64,000 bases of DNA from Antribacter gilvus (lineage in GTDB: Bacteria > Actinomycetota > Actinomycetes > Actinomycetales > Cellulomonadaceae). Positions 42,744 to 50,028 of this stretch are shown piece by piece (position 1 is the first letter of the stretch; every line of letters begins with the position of its first letter). The stretch covers positions 1 through 64,000 of the forward strand of contig NZ_QXTH01000004.1 of NCBI RefSeq assembly GCF_003946865.1, in the 5' to 3' direction. The notes under the pieces are model-generated. The model did no database searches. It was not told the DNA's origin and worked only from the letters and a program-made list of their open reading frames with translations. The position numbers and the translations under genes are program-made.

Positions 42744-43439
42744 TCAGATCGACCAATGCCAAGTGGAGCCGTAAACCCGAATACCCTCAGTACCGACACC
42801 CAGGTCAGCCCACATGTGAGAGTCGTCATCTCCGCCGTACTTGGCAGAGCGGTGCAACTTGCTGTACGTGTCCCCAGAGATATAGGTAGCGTAGCCACTG
42901 TCTCGCGCGGCAAGCTTTGCGGCATTATTGGCCGCGGTTCCTACCCAAACAATATCGTTGCTTCCGCGAATCCCTGTTCGAGCAGCCATGATCGCTGACG
43001 TGTCAATACCGACCTTCTGCTGGAGTTTATAGTTCATGTTCGGGTACTGCGCCGCGATCTTTGGGTTAAGAATCTTAGTCACAACCCAGTTGATCTGCAG
43101 TGCCGTCTTCGCTGCGCTCGTGTTCTTGTTGTCTCCGATGTAGATCGCCATCACACGGTCACCGTCGTACGCGGTGATCACTCCGCCGTTCTTGCGAATC
43201 ACCCGGGCCGCGGTATACAAGTACGTCTTGTACACCTCAGCCGCAAAGAACGCGGAATATTGCTTTACGAGCGCGGTCGACTCCGCCAGATCGGCATAGA
43301 GAACGGTAGCGTCAAGATCCACTCCGACATTGTTCAATCCGAGGCCTTCGGCCTCGGGCACCTTCTGTCCATTCCGGCTCACCCAGGCCTCAGCAAGCGT
43401 CTTTGCTACATAATCCTCAAGTTCCTGCCTCAGCGCCAC
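42744..43439 (-). CDS. pycC: Pycsar nucleotide cyclase (PycC)
   Basis: The protein has 231 aa from the GTG at 43439. A class III nucleotide cyclase domain covers about residues 40-200. The metal-binding Asp residues are visible as Asp50 in VLYADLAEST and Asp94 in AYDGDRVMAIYIG. The opening LEDYVAKTLAEAWVSRNG and the single-domain layout match pyrimidine cyclases of the Pycsar antiphage system. The GTG overlaps the effector stop by 10 bp and has GGGGGAG just upstream; the frame is open to an ATG at 43496 without a ribosome-binding site. On infection it should make cCMP or cUMP, which activates the neighbouring effector; the base made is not readable here. Its G+C looks lower than that of the flanks. 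Confidence 0.85.
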   Translation of the reverse strand: MALRQELEDYVAKTLAEAWVSRNGQKVPEAEGLGLNNVGVDLDATVLYADLAESTALVKQYSAFFAAEVYKTYLYTAARVIRKNGGVITAYDGDRVMAIYIGDNKNTSAAKTALQINWVVTKILNPKIAAQYPNMNYKLQQKVGIDTSAIMAARTGIRGSNDIVWVGTAANNAAKLAARDSGYATYISGDTYSKLHRSAKYGGDDDSHMWADLGVGTEGIRVYGSTWHWSI

Positions 43440-44065
43440 ATCTCCCCCATCTTGAAAAGGTATGGAATTGCGGATCGGTATGTACCGGATTGCCATTCGC
43501 TAACGATCAGTGAGGCGCCGAATAGTGCGACGCCAACAACGAAGAGAGCTAGGGACCACTGCAGCCAGATGTGCTTTCGCCAGACGATACGCGACATGTT
43601 CACTAGTTGCCGCGAAAGTTGCCCTAAGTCTGCAACCGGAGTAGAGAGACGGTTCTCCAACGCTACAGGGTCCCAGTGACGCAAGTGCCCGAAATAAATG
43701 ACATTCTCAGGGTATTCTTTGCGGGTAGCCCTGCCGCGCAACTGTGGAAACACTACGAGAACCGAAAGCGTGGTACTCAGCAACAGCGCAACGATTCCAA
43801 TGCGCAATAGGAGTGCGACCCAACCTCTCGCTCCTGACAAGACCCCGTCGCCCGACGCCAGAGCAACCACGAATCCGAGGACCGCCGCTTCGATTGCGAG
43901 AGAGATCGAAGCCTTCGTGTCAACACGCGCTGTCCATTCGCCAATGCCGTCGTGAAGGCGCCACGCGAACTCCAGATCGGGCGCCGATGTGGTTTGACGC
44001 GCCCGACGCCGGAGTCGGCGGGCGTTGGGGCCGGGCTTTGAACCGAGCATGGCCGATCGTCCCAC
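43430..44065 (-). CDS. pycTM: Pycsar membrane effector (PycTM)
   Basis: The protein has 211 aa. After a basic N terminus (RRLRRRARQ) comes WTARVDTKASISLAIEAAVLG, the DTKAS signature of Pycsar TM effectors, at the start of TM1. TM2 (WVALLLRIGIVALLLSTTLS) and TM3 (SLALFVVGVALFGASLIVS) flank a soluble segment with VIYFGHLRHWDPVALENRLS. Members sense a cyclic pyrimidine nucleotide and disrupt the membrane, causing abortive infection. It is the first gene of the two-gene unit, overlapping pycC by 10 bp. Its lower G+C and its position in a tRNA island indicate transfer. The exact start (44065 or the inner ATG at 44050) is uncertain. Confidence 0.85.
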   Translation of the reverse strand: MGRSAMLGSKPGPNARRLRRRARQTTSAPDLEFAWRLHDGIGEWTARVDTKASISLAIEAAVLGFVVALASGDGVLSGARGWVALLLRIGIVALLLSTTLSVLVVFPQLRGRATRKEYPENVIYFGHLRHWDPVALENRLSTPVADLGQLSRQLVNMSRIVWRKHIWLQWSLALFVVGVALFGASLIVSEWQSGTYRSAIPYLFKMGEMWR

Positions 44066-44271
44066 GTCGCTTGCAGGCTCTCAAGGTCACCGACCGGGGA
44101 TCATCCTGTCGGGGCAACCCGAAAGTCCGTCCAAGCTGGGTATGCCATCCGGCGGGCACGGTGGTCCGCGGCCCCAACCGCGCCCAACTCGGTGCCGCAC
44201 CTGGCCGCTCCTGGCCGCTCCTGGCCATACGGATCGGCCAGTCCCCGCAGGTCAGGGGTAGTTGCGCACTG
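44066..44271. other. Right end of element 2 upstream of pycTM
   Basis: About 200 bp without a gene. It contains two near-identical CTGGCCGCTC units in tandem (about 44202-44222) and should hold the pycTM promoter; I could not pick a convincing one. Confidence 0.5.
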
Positions 44272-44315
44272 TTCCCAAGCTGATAGCGCGGGTTCGATTC
44301 CCGTCACCCGCTCCA
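44272..44315 (+). repeat. att core copy 3 (tRNA-Gly 3' half)
   Basis: A perfect 44-bp copy of 39810-39853. It marks the right end of the tandem island; what follows should be the original chromosomal flank. Confidence 0.95.
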
Positions 44316-44317
44316 GC

Positions 44318-44352
44318 ACGAACGCCCCTGGTCACAGACCTGGGGCGTTCGT
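44318..44352. terminator. Hairpin after att copy 3, probably the original tRNA-Gly terminator
   Basis: ACGAACGCCCC pairs with GGGGCGTTCGT, and inside it GGTC-ACA-GACC continues the stem after one T-T mismatch. CGTTCCCC follows. Confidence 0.7.
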
Positions 44353-44404
44353 CGTTCCCCCGCACGCCTGGACCCAGGCCGCGGAGCACCGACGCACCAG
44401 GTGT

Positions 44405-44462
44405 TCGGTAGTTCGGTGCGTGTTCGGCAGTTCGAACTGCCGAACACGCACCGAACTACCGA
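44405..44462. repeat. 58-bp perfect palindrome
   Basis: Both arms of 29 bp are exactly complementary around TTCGAA. Each arm contains GTTCGG repeated three times. It lies between the island end and the DUF6584-like gene. It could be a terminator, a dyad for a DNA-binding protein or a mobile palindromic element. Confidence 0.9.
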
Positions 44463-44528
44463 TCACGCGTCCCCTGAGGGCAACGAGTGCGCGTCGCGGC
44501 CGTAAGAGCGGCCGCTAGAGTGGCGCCC

Positions 44529-45032
44529 GTGACCGTGGAGAGGACTCTGGCAAGAGTCGAAGCCGACCTCGACAAGGGTGACGTCGGGATGGCCCGCACT
44601 CGTTTGAAGAGTCTCGTCGAGAGCCTGCCGCAGCGGCTCGACGCGCGTGAGCGACTGGCGGACGTCTGCCGCCTCGAGGGTGATCGCGTGGAGGCAGGGC
44701 GCTGGTCGTATCTCAGCGAGCAGCCCGACCCTGATGAGGAGGCCGCATTTGAACGCGCCTGCGGCCGCGACCCGGTCCGGATCATGCGGGGACTGCGCTG
44801 GAGCGGCTCCGAGAAAGACGCGACGACCGACCTCGCGCGGCATCGGCTGCTCGACGTTCGCGCACGGGCGGAAGCCGCCGCCGGCAGGAAGCTCGACTGG
44901 TCGGACCGCGGGCGTGATGTCGGGGGACCCTGGTGGGATGACGCCTTCGCCGTCGGATGCCTGCTCACCGGCCTCGTCCTCGCCTTCCTGGTGATTGTCG
45001 GCGCGGTGACAGTGTTCGGCTGGATCTTCTAG
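44529..45032 (+). CDS. DUF6584-like protein with a C-terminal membrane anchor
   Basis: The protein has 167 aa. The TPR-like N-terminal part reads TLARVEADLDKGDVGMARTR and LVESLPQRLDARERLADVCR. An acidic middle precedes one C-terminal membrane helix (LLTGLVLAFLVIVGAVTVFG). I recognise the small actinobacterial DUF6584 family with moderate confidence; its function is unknown. I chose the GTG at 44529, since upstream codons run into the palindrome region. Confidence 0.65.
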   Translation: MTVERTLARVEADLDKGDVGMARTRLKSLVESLPQRLDARERLADVCRLEGDRVEAGRWSYLSEQPDPDEEAAFERACGRDPVRIMRGLRWSGSEKDATTDLARHRLLDVRARAEAAAGRKLDWSDRGRDVGGPWWDDAFAVGCLLTGLVLAFLVIVGAVTVFGWIF

Positions 45033-45046
45033 AAGGAGTCGACGCC

Positions 45047-45736
45047 ATTTCCCAGCCCCGTACCTGGCAGTCCGAGACCGCCCGACTCGGCAACGCCGAC
45101 TCGTCCGACCCGACGGGCTGGTTCGAGCGGCTCTGGGCGTCAGCCAAGGACGGCGACATCACGACGCCCTGGGACCGTGACGACCCGCACCCGGCACTGG
45201 CCTCGTGGGTCGGCGCGCCCGCTCCCGGCACGGCGAGCGGTACCGCGAGCAGCACCGCGAGCAGCACCGCCGTCGTCGTCGGGTGCGGGCTCGGGGCCGA
45301 CGCCGAGCACCTGTCCCGGCTCGGCTACACGACGACGGCGTTCGACATCTCTCCCACCGCGGTCGCCGCCGCGCGCGACCGGCACTCCGGCTCACGGGTG
45401 ACCTACGCGGTCGGGGACCTGCTCGACCTGCCCAGCGAGTGGGTCGGCGCCTTCGACCTCGTGGTCGAGATCTACACCGTCCAGGCGGTGAACCGCAGCG
45501 TCCGCGACGAGCTCACCGCCGGCGTCCGCTCGCTGGTGGCGCCGGGCGGGACGCTGCTGGCGGTCCAGGCCATCGCGGTGGACGGCGACGACGACGGCCC
45601 GCCCTGGCCGCTGACCCGGGCGGAGATGGAGGCGTTCGGCAAGGACGGGCTGTCGCCCGTGACGATCGAGCAACTCATGGTCCCGGGCTCCCCCGGCCGG
45701 GCCGGCCTCTGGCGTGCGGAGTTCCGCCGGGCCTGA
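45047..45736 (+). CDS. Class I SAM-dependent methyltransferase with an apparent ATT start
   Basis: The protein has 229 aa. The SAM-binding motif I is AVVVGCGLGADAEHLSRLGY, followed by FDISPTAVAAARDR and the motif IV-like GAFDLVVEIYTVQAV. The substrate is unknown; the form resembles small-molecule methyltransferases of the thiopurine/tellurite type. AAGGAG stands 8 nt before an ATT codon and no ATG, GTG or TTG lies in frame near it, so ATT may be the start (or a sequencing or strain variant). Three SGTASSTASSTA-type repeats sit just before motif I. Confidence 0.8.
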   Translation: MSQPRTWQSETARLGNADSSDPTGWFERLWASAKDGDITTPWDRDDPHPALASWVGAPAPGTASGTASSTASSTAVVVGCGLGADAEHLSRLGYTTTAFDISPTAVAAARDRHSGSRVTYAVGDLLDLPSEWVGAFDLVVEIYTVQAVNRSVRDELTAGVRSLVAPGGTLLAVQAIAVDGDDDGPPWPLTRAEMEAFGKDGLSPVTIEQLMVPGSPGRAGLWRAEFRRA

Positions 45737-45769
45737 GCTCCGGCCTCGGCGGAATCACCTGGTGCGCCG

Positions 45770-46672
45770 TCAGGCCGGCGCCTCGCCCCGCGCCTCGGCC
45801 TCGGCCCGGACGGCCGACTCCGGCGGGTCGAACTGAGCGAGCACGAGCTGGGCGCCGAACGGGTCGCGGACCGTCGCCTCCTTGGTCCACTCCCCGTCCT
45901 CGGTCGCCAGCACGGTCGCACCCGCACTCTCCGCCAGCGCGGCGGACTGGTCCCGGTCGGCGACGGCGAAGGCCACCGACCAGTGCGCCGGTCCGTCGGC
46001 CCGCAAAACCCCCGCGACGACGTCGGCGAAACCGGGCGGCACGAACGCCTGCCGCTCGTAGATGCCCGGGTCTGAGGTGCGGGCAAGGTGGTCGCCGTAC
46101 CCCGGGACGCGGGCCATACCGGCCCCGAGGTCGTCGCTGAGCTCCCAGCCGAGCAGCGGGCCGTAGAACGCCAGCGCGGCGTCTACATCGGGCGTGAGCA
46201 GGTTGCTGAAGTTCCACGTGCCCGGCACGTTCACGACCTGCGCACCCAGTCGCGTCGCCGCCTGCCACAGCCTGCCGGGCGCGCCCTGCGTGTCGACGAT
46301 CCGCGCCATCCGTCCCGCCAGACGCCCCGGCGGACCCACGTCCTCCGGCGGAGAGCTCACGACGCCGCCGAGCTCGGCGGCCTGCGCGACCGCCGCGTCG
46401 ACGTCGTCCACAGCGAGGTAGGTGTGCCACGCGACCTCGCCGTCGAAGCCCGGGTCCGGCGTGGCGATCCCGGCGACCGCCGTGGTGTCCGACCCGTTCT
46501 GGGAGGCGACGACGTAGCGTCCCGCCGCTCCGGGCGGCAGCTTCTCGGTGAAGCGCCAGCCGAACAGGTCACCGTAGAAGGTGAGCGCCGCGCCGACGTC
46601 GTGCACCTCCAGGTCGATCCAGCTCAGCACGCCGTGCGGGTACGTCCGGGGAGTGGTGGGTGTGTCGGTCAT
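45770..46672 (-). CDS. Two-domain glyoxalase/VOC-family protein
   Basis: The protein has 300 aa with two VOC halves (about 12-140 and 145-285), each beginning with the pattern SWIDLEVHDVGAALTFYGDL or NFSNLLTPDVDAALAFYGPL. Such proteins are cytoplasmic and may be lyases, antibiotic-binding or unknown. GGAGGACGTC precedes the ATG. Confidence 0.85.
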   Translation of the reverse strand: MTDTPTTPRTYPHGVLSWIDLEVHDVGAALTFYGDLFGWRFTEKLPPGAAGRYVVASQNGSDTTAVAGIATPDPGFDGEVAWHTYLAVDDVDAAVAQAAELGGVVSSPPEDVGPPGRLAGRMARIVDTQGAPGRLWQAATRLGAQVVNVPGTWNFSNLLTPDVDAALAFYGPLLGWELSDDLGAGMARVPGYGDHLARTSDPGIYERQAFVPPGFADVVAGVLRADGPAHWSVAFAVADRDQSAALAESAGATVLATEDGEWTKEATVRDPFGAQLVLAQFDPPESAVRAEAEARGEAPA

Positions 46673-46777
46673 GACGTCCTCCAGATCGGTTCCGGTACTC
46701 CGATGCTGCCCCGGACCACCGACATCCGCTGAAGTTCGCACGCTGGCAACCTGGGCCACCGCTGCCACCGCCGGGCC

Positions 46778-47089
46778 TCAGACCGGCCAGCTCCGCACCC
46801 CGCGACCCACCGCCACGGCGCCGGCGGGCGTGCGCAGCTCGCCGAACACGTGCACGTCCCATCCGTTCCAGGCACCCCGCCACATCGAGTAGCCGGGCGT
46901 GGTGCCGGGCACGTCCAGGTAGTGCGGCAGGCTCAGCGCCTCCGCGAGCGAGGCTCCGTCCGGCAGCCGGAGCGGGTGAACCATCAGCCGGTCGCGATAC
47001 ACCTCCACACACTTGACGCGGTCGTCCCCGAGTTCCGCCAGCAGCGTCGACGCCGCCTCCGCCGAGTCTGCGAGCGTGGTCGTCCCCAT
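46778..47089 (-). CDS. Small hypothetical protein
   Basis: The protein has 103 aa, soluble, with no recognised family. Segments such as KCVEVYRDRLMVHPLRLPDG and WNGWDVHVFGELR suggest a compact beta-rich fold. GGGGGT is 4-5 nt before the ATG. It is divergent from the HutC-type GntR gene and may be controlled by it. Confidence 0.6.
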   Translation of the reverse strand: MGTTTLADSAEAASTLLAELGDDRVKCVEVYRDRLMVHPLRLPDGASLAEALSLPHYLDVPGTTPGYSMWRGAWNGWDVHVFGELRTPAGAVAVGRGVRSWPV

Positions 47090-47214
47090 GCTTACCCCCT
47101 TCGCCGAGGCCCTTCCTCTAGGCGCATAGACAGGGTCTCTCCGTCCCCTAGAGCGCGCAACTCGGAACCCTCAAAAGTTGCGTATATGCCACAGTCCCTA
47201 GTTAGGTGGGAGGC
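47090..47214. promoter_or_regulatory. Divergent regulatory region with CTAG-containing repeats
   Basis: Repeats TCTAGG (47113), CCTAGA (47147) and CCTA-GT-TAGG (about 47198-47207, an inverted repeat) lie between the two divergent starts. They are candidate sites for the GntR/HutC regulator. Confidence 0.4.
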
Positions 47215-47940
47215 GTGTCTAGAGAGGGCCGAGTTACCGCCGCCAGCATCGCCACCGATCTGCGTGCAGCCATTCGTTCGGGGACGTACCAGCCCGGCGA
47301 CCGGCTCCCCAGCGAGGCCGCGCTCATGGCCAGCTACGGGGTTGCCAGGATGACCGCCCGGCACGGCCTGTCCATGCTCAAGGACGAGGGGCTCACGGTC
47401 ACGCGCCACGGGTCGGGCGTCTTCGTCCGGGCCTTCGAGCCGATGGTCCGGGACAGCACCGCGCAGTCCGCGCCTGACGACGTGCCGGTGGACCCCGCCG
47501 CGCTCCGCGCCGAGGTCCGGAACGTGACGCCGGAGGCTGATCCGACGCCCGAGGTGCGGGAGCTCCTCGGCCTGGCCGACGGCGAGAAGGTGGCGGTCCG
47601 CGAGTTCCGCCACGTGCGCGACCGGAAGCCCGTGCTGCTCGCCACCTCGTCGGTGCCGGTCACCATCGCGGCCGGCACGCCCATCGTCGACCCCGAGTCG
47701 GGCCCCGGTGGCACGCACGCCCGTCTGGCCGACGCCGGCCACGCGCCGGTGCGGTTCCGCGAGGACGTCGTGGGCCGCATGCCGACGATCGAGGAGATCC
47801 GCGAGCTGCGGATCGAGCCGGGCACGCCGGTCCTCGCGGTCACCCGCACGGCGTACGACGCCGAGGGAACCGCCGTCGAGGTCGCGGAGATCGTGCTCGA
47901 CGCCGGCGAGTTCGTGGTCCGGTACGACTTCGAGGTCTGA
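47215..47940 (+). CDS. GntR/HutC-family transcriptional regulator
   Basis: The protein has 241 aa. The winged helix (about 5-72) reads ATDLRAAIRSGTYQPGDRLP and EAALMASYGVARMTARHGLS. The UTRA effector domain (about 95-235) ends with VEVAEIVLDAGEFVVRYDF. The start is the GTG at 47215 or a GTG three codons earlier (47206). The target is unknown; the small divergent gene at 46778 is a candidate. Confidence 0.85.
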   Translation: MSREGRVTAASIATDLRAAIRSGTYQPGDRLPSEAALMASYGVARMTARHGLSMLKDEGLTVTRHGSGVFVRAFEPMVRDSTAQSAPDDVPVDPAALRAEVRNVTPEADPTPEVRELLGLADGEKVAVREFRHVRDRKPVLLATSSVPVTIAAGTPIVDPESGPGGTHARLADAGHAPVRFREDVVGRMPTIEEIRELRIEPGTPVLAVTRTAYDAEGTAVEVAEIVLDAGEFVVRYDFEV

Positions 47941-47990
47941 CCCTCCCGGCGCGGCCGCCGGACCGCCCTCAGACCGCCCTCAGACCGCGC

Positions 47991-48884
47991 TCAGACCGCC
48001 AGACGCAGCGTCCGGTCGGCCACGCCGACCCGGACCTCCTGCCCCCAGCCCACCTCGAGCCGGTCCGCCTCGATGCCGTCGCCGAAGACGACCAGCCTGT
48101 CGGACTGCACGGTGACCAGCACCTCCTCGCCCGCCGCGAGCGTGCCGTCCAGGAGGGTCGCGCCCGTCACGGGCGACGGCCAGGCCTCCCGGACGAACCA
48201 CGCGAGCGCGCGGTCGGCAGGGCCGGGCAGGCGGCGCCCGCCGCGGTCGTGGGCGAGGGAGGCGCACCAGCCGGTCGCCCCGGTCCCTGTCCCCACGATG
48301 AGGCCCGACGACGACTGCCGCTCCGACCGGCCGCCCGCCGCGAGCACGTAGCGCGCCGACTGGTGGCTCCCGTGCCCCAGGAACACCTCGTTGAGCGCGT
48401 ACAGCTCCTGGCCGTCGTCGAGCCGGGCGCGCACCATCGTGAGCTCGTCGCAGGGGACCTCGCCCGCTCCCCGGGCGAGCGCCGTGAGCACACGGCGAGC
48501 CCCGGCGACGTCGTGCCGCACGAGCACCCCGGCGTTGGCGCCGGGCTCCGGGTCCACGCCCACGACGAGCTGCGGGCCGACGTACTTGGCCACGTTGGCG
48601 ACCAGCCCGTCCTGCCCGACGACGACCACCACGTCCTCGGGCGCGAACAGGAACCGGTCGAGGTCGGCCCGTTCCACCTCCGCGAGCGCCCAGTCCGTCG
48701 GCACCGCGGCGACGACCGCTCGCCGGGCGGCGGCCACGGCGTCGTGCCGGGTCTGGACGTCGGCGAGCGTGCGCCCGCGGGTGCGCAGGAAGAACTCCGC
48801 CTGGCCGCGGGTCGCGTGCCTGTCGAGGAGCTCGTCGAGCTCGGTGCGGCGGTGCACGAGCACCGCCCGTCGCCGCAGTGCCAT
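47991..48884 (-). CDS. NAD(+)/NADH kinase-like protein
   Basis: The protein has 297 aa. It follows the NAD kinase/diacylglycerol kinase fold. It has GQDGLVANVAKYV in place of the GGDGT motif, GVDPEPGANAGVL, LYALNEVFLGHGSH (NE/D motif) and SSSGLIVGTGTGATGWCAS, the typical NADK glycine-rich loop. GQDGL instead of GGDGT could change activity or specificity. It lies directly after the SPFH gene, one base beyond its stop, under an NrtR-type regulator, which supports a role in NAD(P) metabolism. Confidence 0.8.
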   Translation of the reverse strand: MALRRRAVLVHRRTELDELLDRHATRGQAEFFLRTRGRTLADVQTRHDAVAAARRAVVAAVPTDWALAEVERADLDRFLFAPEDVVVVVGQDGLVANVAKYVGPQLVVGVDPEPGANAGVLVRHDVAGARRVLTALARGAGEVPCDELTMVRARLDDGQELYALNEVFLGHGSHQSARYVLAAGGRSERQSSSGLIVGTGTGATGWCASLAHDRGGRRLPGPADRALAWFVREAWPSPVTGATLLDGTLAAGEEVLVTVQSDRLVVFGDGIEADRLEVGWGQEVRVGVADRTLRLAV

Positions 48885-48885
48885 G

Positions 48886-49938
48886 TCAGACCGCCTCGCC
48901 GCCGCGGGCGCCGGTGACCCGCGCGACCTCGGTTCCCCGCCCGGTGAACGCGCCCACCAGACCGGTCAGGAGGTCGGGGGTGATGGTCACGGAACCGACG
49001 GCGGGCAGGTTCGGCGCGGCGTCGCGCAGTGCGAGCGCGAGGAGCACGTCCTTGCCGACCGACGCGTAGACCTGCATGAGCGCCGCCTCCTTGGTCGCCT
49101 CGGCAGCGCCGATCCGCTCGAGCTCCGCGGCCCGGGCGATGGAGTCGATCTCGCGCCGCTCGGCGGTGGCCCGCGCGGCCACGAGCGCGGCAGCCGCGGC
49201 CTCCTCGGCCTCGCGGCGCTTGTTGGCGCCCTCCTGCGCGACGAGCTGCTCGCGGCGCGTGGCGAGCTCGATCTGGCTGGCGAGCTCGTTCTCGGAGATC
49301 GTGCGCTCCCGCTCGACGGCCAGCGCGCGACGCTCGTACGTCGACCGGTCCGCCTCGGCCTGCAGCCGTTCGCGCACCGGGGTGCGGAGCGCCTTCTCGA
49401 CGTCGGCCTCGGGCCGCAGGGCCAGGACCCGCACGCCGAGCACCTCGATGCCGGTGGCGGCGAGGCGTGCGTCCTCGGTGAGGGACCCGCCGAGCGCCTG
49501 CCGCACCCGGCCGACGCCGGTCTCGAGCGCCTCGGCGAGCGTCAGCGTCGCGACGAGGTCGACGGTGACGCTCTGCGCGAGCTGCCCCACGATGGCCCCG
49601 ACCTGCTGTCGGCCGCCGGCGGCGTCGCCTCCCCCGGCGCCTCGGAGCGGGAAGATCCCGAAGTCCAGGCGCTGCGACGCGAGCACCGGGTCGGCGAAGC
49701 GGTAGGTGACGTTCGCCTGTACCGTCACGTCCTGCTGGTCGCGGGTCACCGCGTGGAACAGGACGGGCAGCTCCTGGTCGGTGGCCGGGACCTCGCTGAG
49801 GACGGACCGGTCGGGCCGGAACCAGAACGCCTGCCCCACGCCCTGGTGGCGCACCGCGCCCCGGTCGAGGTGCACGACGTACTCGCCGGCCGAGCCGAGG
49901 AACCGCTGCACCAGGGGGTATCGCTTGATCGTGGCCAT
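48886..49938 (-). CDS. SPFH/Band 7 (stomatin/prohibitin-like) protein
   Basis: The protein has 350 aa. An SPFH domain (about 10-200) with QDVTVQANVTYRFADP and GIEVLGVRVLALRPEADVEK is followed by a long coiled coil (about 210-300: ERERTISENELASQIELATR) and a short C-terminal domain. It lacks an obvious N-terminal membrane helix, so it is more likely cytoplasmic or peripheral. The start at 49938 has GGAG 6 nt upstream. It shares an operon with the NAD-kinase-like gene and a divergent promoter region with the NrtR-type gene. Confidence 0.87.
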   Translation of the reverse strand: MATIKRYPLVQRFLGSAGEYVVHLDRGAVRHQGVGQAFWFRPDRSVLSEVPATDQELPVLFHAVTRDQQDVTVQANVTYRFADPVLASQRLDFGIFPLRGAGGGDAAGGRQQVGAIVGQLAQSVTVDLVATLTLAEALETGVGRVRQALGGSLTEDARLAATGIEVLGVRVLALRPEADVEKALRTPVRERLQAEADRSTYERRALAVERERTISENELASQIELATRREQLVAQEGANKRREAEEAAAAALVAARATAERREIDSIARAAELERIGAAEATKEAALMQVYASVGKDVLLALALRDAAPNLPAVGSVTITPDLLTGLVGAFTGRGTEVARVTGARGGEAV

Positions 49939-49962
49939 CACGATCTCCTTTCGTCGATGTTG

Positions 49963-49977
49963 TCGTCAGGATGACGA
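49963..49977. promoter_or_regulatory. NrtR-type operator 1
   Basis: TCGTCA-GGA-TGACGA is a perfect inverted repeat located 25 bp before the SPFH start. It matches the second site (49998-50010) in sequence and spacing. Confidence 0.7.
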
Positions 49978-49997
49978 TATCCAGGTTCCCGGGTTTC

Positions 49998-50010
49998 CGT
50001 CAAGGTGACG
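49998..50010. promoter_or_regulatory. NrtR-type operator 2
   Basis: CGTCA-AGG-TGACG is 35 bp from operator 1 and lies immediately upstream of the putative -10 TACGAT (50017-50022) of the regulator gene, ideal for autorepression. Confidence 0.7.
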
Positions 50011-50028
50011 AGAACGTACGATCGGCTC

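Noticed and set aside
43440-43496. N-terminal extension of PycC to the ATG at 43496
   Set aside because: It would overlap the effector by 67 bp, has no ribosome-binding site and adds residues with no family similarity; the GTG at 43439 has a purine-rich site upstream.
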